Assembly: GCF_002407065.1 (NCBI RefSeq)
Contig: NZ_CP023564.1
Span: 1,488,001-1,552,000 of the forward strand
Reading direction: 5' to 3'
Source of the DNA: Brachybacterium ginsengisoli
GTDB lineage: Bacteria > Actinomycetota > Actinomycetes > Actinomycetales > Dermabacteraceae
DNA length: 64,000 bases
Shown: one piece after another, positions 60,375-64,000 of the stretch
How the letters are laid out: each line of letters starts with the position of its first letter
Numbering within the stretch: position 1 is the stretch's first letter
The notes under the pieces: model-generated
What the model was told of the DNA's origin: nothing
The model's database searches: none
Seen by the model: only the letters and a program-made list of their open reading frames with translations
Translations under genes and position numbers: made by a program

Positions 60375-60421
60375 TAGGGTCCCTGACCAGCAGAAATGCT
60401 GATCAGGGGCCCTAGTTTTTT
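60375..60421 (+). terminator. Intrinsic terminator after tRNA-fMet
   Basis: The left arm TAGGGTCCCTGACCAGCA and the right arm TGCTGATCAGGGGCCCTA form a stem with a GAAA-type loop, and six T residues follow (60415-60421). It is the only terminator in the window with a full T-tract. Confidence 0.92.
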
Positions 60422-60599
60422 GTGCCTGCGAGGCGTCGCCGCCTGGGAAGAGGGTAGAGCGAAGCCCGCGAGAGACGTGTACTGACCGATCGGCCGATGC
60501 CACGCTGGAGTGGCCATCGTCGTGGTCGACGGCCGTATCGGCCGTCGTGCCCGACGCACCAGGCAGACCCGACGCGAGCAGGAGAAGCTCAAGGCAGCA

Positions 60600-60780
60600 C
60601 AGACTATTCCGGAACCGCCGGCGTCCTTCCGCGACGCCGGGAACCGTCACGACCAGGAGGCATGCCTCGGAGCTTCACCTCTGACGCAATCGTGGATGAC
60701 CGGGGTCGGCTCTTCGAAGGGCATGACCAGATCAAGGCATGCAGCGACGAGGAGTTCATCGGCGTCCCGCCGCCTCGCCG
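60600..60780 (+). pseudogene. Remnant of a SnoaL/NTF2-like gene, frameshifted and truncated
   Basis: In one frame 60600-60670 reads PEPPASFRDAGNRHDQEACL; in the frame shifted by one base, 60662-60770 reads RSFTSDAIVDDRGRLFEGHDQIKACSDEEFIGV. Together these match the NTF2/SnoaL-like pattern NRHD-EALL--FT-DAVVDD-GR-F-GHD-IRAWSDEEFIG. A one-base loss near 60666-60669 would explain the shift. No start codon matches the front, and after IGV nothing of the expected C-terminal strands is seen, so the gene is broken at both ends. NTF2-like proteins are small hydrolases or isomerases. It lies in the region after the fMet terminator. Confidence 0.55.
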
Positions 60781-60958
60781 AACGGCGGCACTCGGAAGAC
60801 GTTGCGCAATTCGGGGAAGCCGCGCGGGTTCGCCACCCTCGGGGCGGGAGCGATGTCCCGGGCGATGCGTTCCGCGACCACCTGGGACCTCTCCCGCCTC
60901 TGCGGCCTTCTTGAGACGAGCTGACCCAGGGGAGCGGCGGCTCTGACAGGATTGCCGC
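60780..60958. other. Spacer without recognisable gene
   Basis: Several short open frames overlap here on both strands but none has a ribosome site or recognisable domain. It may hold decayed coding sequence belonging to the NTF2-like remnant. Confidence 0.5.
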
Positions 60959-61588
60959 ATGACGACCCCCGCCGCCCCCGCGCCGCGAACACTCCTGTTC
61001 ATCGGCGATTCCATCACCGACGCCGGCCGCCGCGAGGATCCGGAGGAGCTCGGGCACGGCTACGTGCGTCTGCTCGCCGAGCACTTCGCCGCGCACGAGC
61101 CCACCGCCACCGTGATCAACCGGGGCATTGGCGGGAACAAGGCCTCCCATCTGGTGGAGCGCTTCGACGCGGACTGCCTCGAGCATCGCCCCGATCTGGT
61201 GACCCTCTACGTCGGCGTGAACGACTCCTGGCACCGCTTCACCCGCGGCGAGCACGTCCTCGACGAGGACTTCGAGCGGGACTACCGCCACCTGCTCGAC
61301 CAGCTCGCCGCCACCGTGCCGGAGGCACCCGTGGTGGTGATCGTCCCCTTCGTCGCGGACATCGACGAGCTGACCACCACGATCCACAGCGATCTGGACG
61401 GCAAGGTCGCGATCATCCGCGCCCTGGCCGAGGAGCGCGGGCTCGCCCTCGTGGATCTCGAGGAGGTGCTGGCGACCGCCCTGGCAGCGGGGCACACCAC
61501 CGCGAGCATCGCGGCCGACGGCGTGCATCCCACCCCTCCCGGGCACCGCCTCATCGCCGACGCCTGGCTCGACGCCGTCGGGCGCTGA
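60959..61588 (+). CDS. SGNH/GDSL-family hydrolase
   Basis: A 209-residue esterase or lipase-like enzyme. It has the block I nucleophile FIGDSITDAG (GDS), the block II Gly in NRGIGGNKASH, the oxyanion block III VGVNDSW (GxND) and the block V DGVHPTPPGH, where Asp and His complete the triad. No signal peptide, so cytosolic. These enzymes hydrolyse acyl esters or deacetylate sugars; the substrate is not evident. ATG 60959. It faces the calpain-like gene, convergent, with a 22-base gap. Confidence 0.93.
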   Translation: MTTPAAPAPRTLLFIGDSITDAGRREDPEELGHGYVRLLAEHFAAHEPTATVINRGIGGNKASHLVERFDADCLEHRPDLVTLYVGVNDSWHRFTRGEHVLDEDFERDYRHLLDQLAATVPEAPVVVIVPFVADIDELTTTIHSDLDGKVAIIRALAEERGLALVDLEEVLATALAAGHTTASIAADGVHPTPPGHRLIADAWLDAVGR

Positions 61589-61610
61589 CGCCGGCGGCGG
61601 CGCGCCCGCC

Positions 61611-62426
61611 TCAGCGCAGCGGACCGGTGACGTCCACCGAGAGGAAGCCGCGGCGGAATCTCCGGGCGTCGAGCACCAGGAGGTCGGCCGGGCGCACCGG
61701 GTTCCGCAGGTGGATGTGCCCGGTGCGCTCGTCGGCGCCGACGACCGCGAACACATGGCTCGGCGGCAGCGGCCCGGCGGAGGTCGGCACGAGCGGGCTC
61801 AGCGGATGCGTCGAGGCGGCGATCGCCCGTCCCTCGGCGCGCCAGGCCGCGATCTGTGCGGCGCTCGGCATCTTCAGCAGGGTGCGCACCCGCTCACCCA
61901 GCAGCAGCTCGAGACCGAAGCGGGCGAAGCCGCGCTGCAGAGAGGCGTAGTCCCCGGCGACATGGAGGGCGATCGCCTTCTCCAGCACGCCCACCCAGCC
62001 AGGGTTCCCGCCGTCGCGCCGCCCGTACTGGAAAACGCCCCGGTCATCGACGGGTAGCCGGCGGTCCACCCGGATCGGTGCCGAGACCCCCGGCAGGTGC
62101 ACGGCGACGATCCCGTCGGCCTCCTCGACGAGCAGCCGGCGCAGACGCTCCGGCGCGGTCTCGTGGATCGCGAGCATCGAGGCCATCACCCAGCAGTCCC
62201 CGAGCCGTCCCTGCCGCGGCCTCAGCAGGCGCTCCGGAGCCAGGGGCCCACGATCCTCGCGCAGCGCGGTGGCGTGCGTCCCGGGGGCCGGCGGGGGAGC
62301 GCCGCCGTCGCCGGTGCCGTCCTCCGACGTCGGCACCCCGAGATGCGCAGCGCGCGCCCGCCACATCAGGGCGAGCGCGCGCAGGATGCGGCGCCAGGTG
62401 CGCACGCGGGGGCGGTGCTCAGTCAT
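61611..62426 (-). CDS. Calpain-like (C2-type) cysteine protease
   Basis: A 271-residue protein. The catalytic triad of the calpain family can be assigned: Cys78 in GRLGDCWVMASM (calpain GxLGDCW), His224 in PSHVFAVVGA and Asn242 in LRNPVRP. WVGVLEKAIALHVAGDYASLQRGF corresponds to the calpain WxxLLEKAYAK segment. The N-terminal 55 residues have two amphipathic or hydrophobic stretches (ILRALALMWRA) and then a Pro/Gly-rich linker. There are no C2-like or EF-hand domains, as is usual for bacterial members. Role unknown; processing of intracellular partners is a guess. Start ATG 62426 follows the PPi-phosphofructokinase gene by 32 bases. Confidence 0.85.
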   Translation of the reverse strand: MTEHRPRVRTWRRILRALALMWRARAAHLGVPTSEDGTGDGGAPPPAPGTHATALREDRGPLAPERLLRPRQGRLGDCWVMASMLAIHETAPERLRRLLVEEADGIVAVHLPGVSAPIRVDRRLPVDDRGVFQYGRRDGGNPGWVGVLEKAIALHVAGDYASLQRGFARFGLELLLGERVRTLLKMPSAAQIAAWRAEGRAIAASTHPLSPLVPTSAGPLPPSHVFAVVGADERTGHIHLRNPVRPADLLVLDARRFRRGFLSVDVTGPLR

Positions 62427-62458
62427 CTGCAGCCCGCCCCCGCCTGTCGCACCGGAGC

Positions 62459-63679
62459 TCAGTGGGCCTCGGCCGCGACGACCGGCTGGCCGATGCGGTC
62501 CATGACCTCGTGGAACCAGGGCTGCGAGATGTCGAAGGCCTTGTGGCCGGCGACGCGCTCGAACTCGACGGCGCGCAGCACGTCGCCCTGCTCCTCGTCG
62601 TGCCCGACGAGGCCGGAGCCGCCCTCGAGCGCGACCTGCACCGCGTAGTCGGTCATCGACTTGATCAGGCGCAGATCCTCGGGGTTGGCCTTCGCGGAGC
62701 GGGAGAAGTAGCCCGACTTCTGGACCATGACCTTCTCCGCGCCGAGCTTCTCCGCGAACTGCTTCGCGAACCACTGGCCGGGGTTGATCGTGTCGATCTT
62801 GACGTGGCCGAAGGGATCCTTCTCCGGCTCCTCGCCTCGGGCCTGCATCTCGGCGATGATCTCCGGGATGCCGGCGCCCTCGGACAGGAAGATGTTCACG
62901 CAGCCGGCGTCGTCCATGACGGCCTTCAGACGCTCGGCCTCGGCGTCGATGTCGAGCTTCAGCTCGGGCAGGTACACGGCGTGGACGTCCCAGCGCTCGG
63001 CGCGGTGGCCGATCCCGGGCAGCCACTCCTGCTTCGAGTGCCAGTCCTGGTAGTACTCCGCGGCCTGGGCGGTGAGGTACCCGCAGGCACGACCCATGAT
63101 CTCGTGGATGATCAGCATCTTCGGGTTCGAGCCGTGCTCGGCGACGATGTTCTGCGCGTAGATGCTGGACTGCTCGGCGGCGGACTTCGCGCCCAGGGAC
63201 TGACGGATCGGCACGATGTCGTTGTCGATCGTCTTGGGCAGGCCCACGACCTGCAGCTCGTGGCCGTTGTCGTGGAGGTACTTCGCCAGGTCCGCGGCGG
63301 TGGTGTTGGTGTCGTCGCCGCCGATGGTGTGGAGCACGTCCACGCCGTCGTCCTTGAGCTTGTTCGCGGCGACCTCGAGGGCGTTCTCGCCCTCCTGGAT
63401 CAGGCCGCGCTTGACGAGGTCCGCGGTGTTGGTGAGCTTCACGCGGGAGTTGCCGATGGGGGAGCCGCCGTAGTTGTGCAGCAGGCCGGCCTTCGCGCGC
63501 ACCTCGTCGTCCACCACGAGCTTCTCGCCGGAGAGCAGTCCCCAGTAGCCGTGCTTGTAGGCGATGATCTCGACGTCGGGCACCAGCTCGGTGTACCGCT
63601 CGATGAGGCCGCCGACGGCGGAGGACAGGCAGGGGGCATAGCCACCGGCGGTCAGGAGGGCGACGCGCTTGACGGTCAT
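62459..63679 (-). CDS. pfp: Pyrophosphate-dependent 6-phosphofructokinase
   Basis: A 406-residue enzyme that phosphorylates fructose-6-phosphate with pyrophosphate, reversibly, in glycolysis/gluconeogenesis. The PPi-type signatures are seen at both sites: GGDDTNT at 120-126, where Asp123 replaces the Gly of ATP enzymes, and PKTIDND at 148-154, where Lys replaces the Gly of ATP enzymes (PGTIDND). The catalytic Asp lies in TIDND. The substrate-binding GRACGYL (MGRACGYLTAQAAEYY) follows. Length matches the family. ATG 63679. It is followed by the calpain-like gene on the same strand, 32 bases away, likely in the same transcript; the meaning of that link is unclear. Confidence 0.95.
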   Translation of the reverse strand: MTVKRVALLTAGGYAPCLSSAVGGLIERYTELVPDVEIIAYKHGYWGLLSGEKLVVDDEVRAKAGLLHNYGGSPIGNSRVKLTNTADLVKRGLIQEGENALEVAANKLKDDGVDVLHTIGGDDTNTTAADLAKYLHDNGHELQVVGLPKTIDNDIVPIRQSLGAKSAAEQSSIYAQNIVAEHGSNPKMLIIHEIMGRACGYLTAQAAEYYQDWHSKQEWLPGIGHRAERWDVHAVYLPELKLDIDAEAERLKAVMDDAGCVNIFLSEGAGIPEIIAEMQARGEEPEKDPFGHVKIDTINPGQWFAKQFAEKLGAEKVMVQKSGYFSRSAKANPEDLRLIKSMTDYAVQVALEGGSGLVGHDEEQGDVLRAVEFERVAGHKAFDISQPWFHEVMDRIGQPVVAAEAH

Positions 63680-63754
63680 GGAGAGGGAGTCCCTTCACGG
63701 GTCGGGGTCAGATGCCCCGGAGTCTACCGAGAGGAGCTGGGCGCGCCGTGCGGT

Positions 63755-63788
63755 GGCTCCTCCCGTGGACGCCCCGCCGGGAGGAGCC
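63755..63788. terminator. Hairpin between pfp and the inositol-monophosphatase-family gene
   Basis: GGCTCCTCCCG pairs with CGGGAGGAGCC (11 bp) around about 12 bases. It lies 12 bases after the stop of the upstream (minus-strand) gene, where it can end that transcript. Confidence 0.75.
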
Positions 63789-63799
63789 GCGAGCAGAGC

Positions 63800-64000
63800 T
63801 CAGGACTCGCGGGCGGCGAGCGCCTCGAGGATCTCCTCGTGCAGGTGCCCGTTGGTGGCCACGGCGTCCCCGCCGAAGGGGCCGTCCTCCCCGGCGAGGG
63901 AGGTGAAGCGGCCGCCGGCCTCGGTGACGATCGGTGCCAGCGCCACCATGTCGTGCAGGGCGAGGGCCGGTTCGCAGGCGGCATCGACCGCGCCCTCGGC
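63800..64000 (-). CDS. Inositol monophosphatase family protein, C-terminal part only
   Basis: The 66 visible residues start inside the gene at the window edge. They read [21 protein letters not shown], then [20 protein letters not shown] and [19 protein letters not shown]. This is the end of the inositol monophosphatase superfamily: [19 protein letters not shown] matches the helix and sheet before the end, and VATNGHLH is the family's ATN motif. It looks most like actinobacterial histidinol-phosphatases (HisN), which would remove phosphate from histidinol phosphate, but this is weak. The metal-binding N-terminal two-thirds lies outside the window. Confidence 0.75.
   Translation of the reverse strand, partial: AEGAVDAACEPALALHDMVALAPIVTEAGGRFTSLAGEDGPFGGDAVATNGHLHEEILEALAARES

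Noticed and set aside
60510-60914. Intact 134-codon gene after tRNA-fMet
   Set aside because: Only its middle resembles a known family and that resemblance switches frame; the ends are Arg/Ser-rich. I treat the area as a remnant.

Overview
This is a GC-rich chromosomal window of actinobacterial type, with dense gene packing, many 1-4 nt start/stop overlaps and frequent GTG starts. The run DUF3039 - DEAD helicase - pncB - clpS - DUF2017 - murI - metallo-hydrolase - rph - rdgB, an Lhr/Nei pair, a PPA1309/UPF0182 pair, a mycothiol-type DinB protein and a PPi-type phosphofructokinase all point to Actinomycetota. Micrococcales, possibly Dermabacteraceae such as Brachybacterium, is my inference from overall resemblance and not a demonstrated assignment. 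I see no prophage, insertion sequence or CRISPR array. Five tRNA genes are present: Leu-UAG, Lys-CUU, His-GUG, Arg-UCU and initiator Met.

Layout. 1-8.3 kb: a peptide-type ABC importer (lipoprotein, permease, an unusual permease-ATPase fusion, second ATPase) behind a tandem GNAT, with a convergent RpiR regulator and a cytosolic class-C beta-lactamase-fold hydrolase; I infer a cell-wall-fragment uptake locus. 8.3-20 kb: the conserved housekeeping run listed above, then a DUF4916-like protein, a histidine phosphatase, tRNA-Leu and a divergent SDR. 20-28.7 kb: small enzymes, tRNA-Lys, a redox regulon (quinone reductase, TetR, old yellow enzyme, SDR) with an 18-bp perfect palindromic operator, an orphan ABC ATPase and a second TetR. 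28.9-32 kb: a copper operon (copZ, copA, csoR) with two tandem CsoR-type operators. 32-35.2 kb: mycothiol-type isomerase, Pr6Pr membrane protein, epimerase/uronate-dehydrogenase-like protein and a small alarmone synthetase.

35.4-41 kb: a one-carbon module of a DmdA-like tetrahydrofolate-dependent demethylase, a MetF-like reductase, an IclR regulator and a dimethylglycine-oxidase-like flavoprotein. 41-48.5 kb: an unknown protein, tRNA-His, thiamine-binding protein, a coupled MFS/M24 peptidase pair, a single ORF fusing oligoribonuclease to a complete sugar epimerase/isomerase domain, a thioesterase and OsmC. 48.5-54.3 kb: tRNA-Arg, Nei-type glycosylase and Lhr helicase. 54.4-64 kb: sodA, a non-coding stretch with a 42-bp perfect palindrome and a degenerate copy, a stand-alone SSB, PPA1309, UPF0182, tRNA-fMet, a decayed NTF2-like gene, an SGNH hydrolase, a calpain-like protease, PPi-phosphofructokinase and the 3' end of an inositol-monophosphatase-family gene.

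The most unusual items are the oligoribonuclease-epimerase fusion, the demethylase module of unknown substrate, the permease-ATPase fusion and the palindromic repeat pair. Everything is read by eye; family names come from recognised motifs, not from a search.
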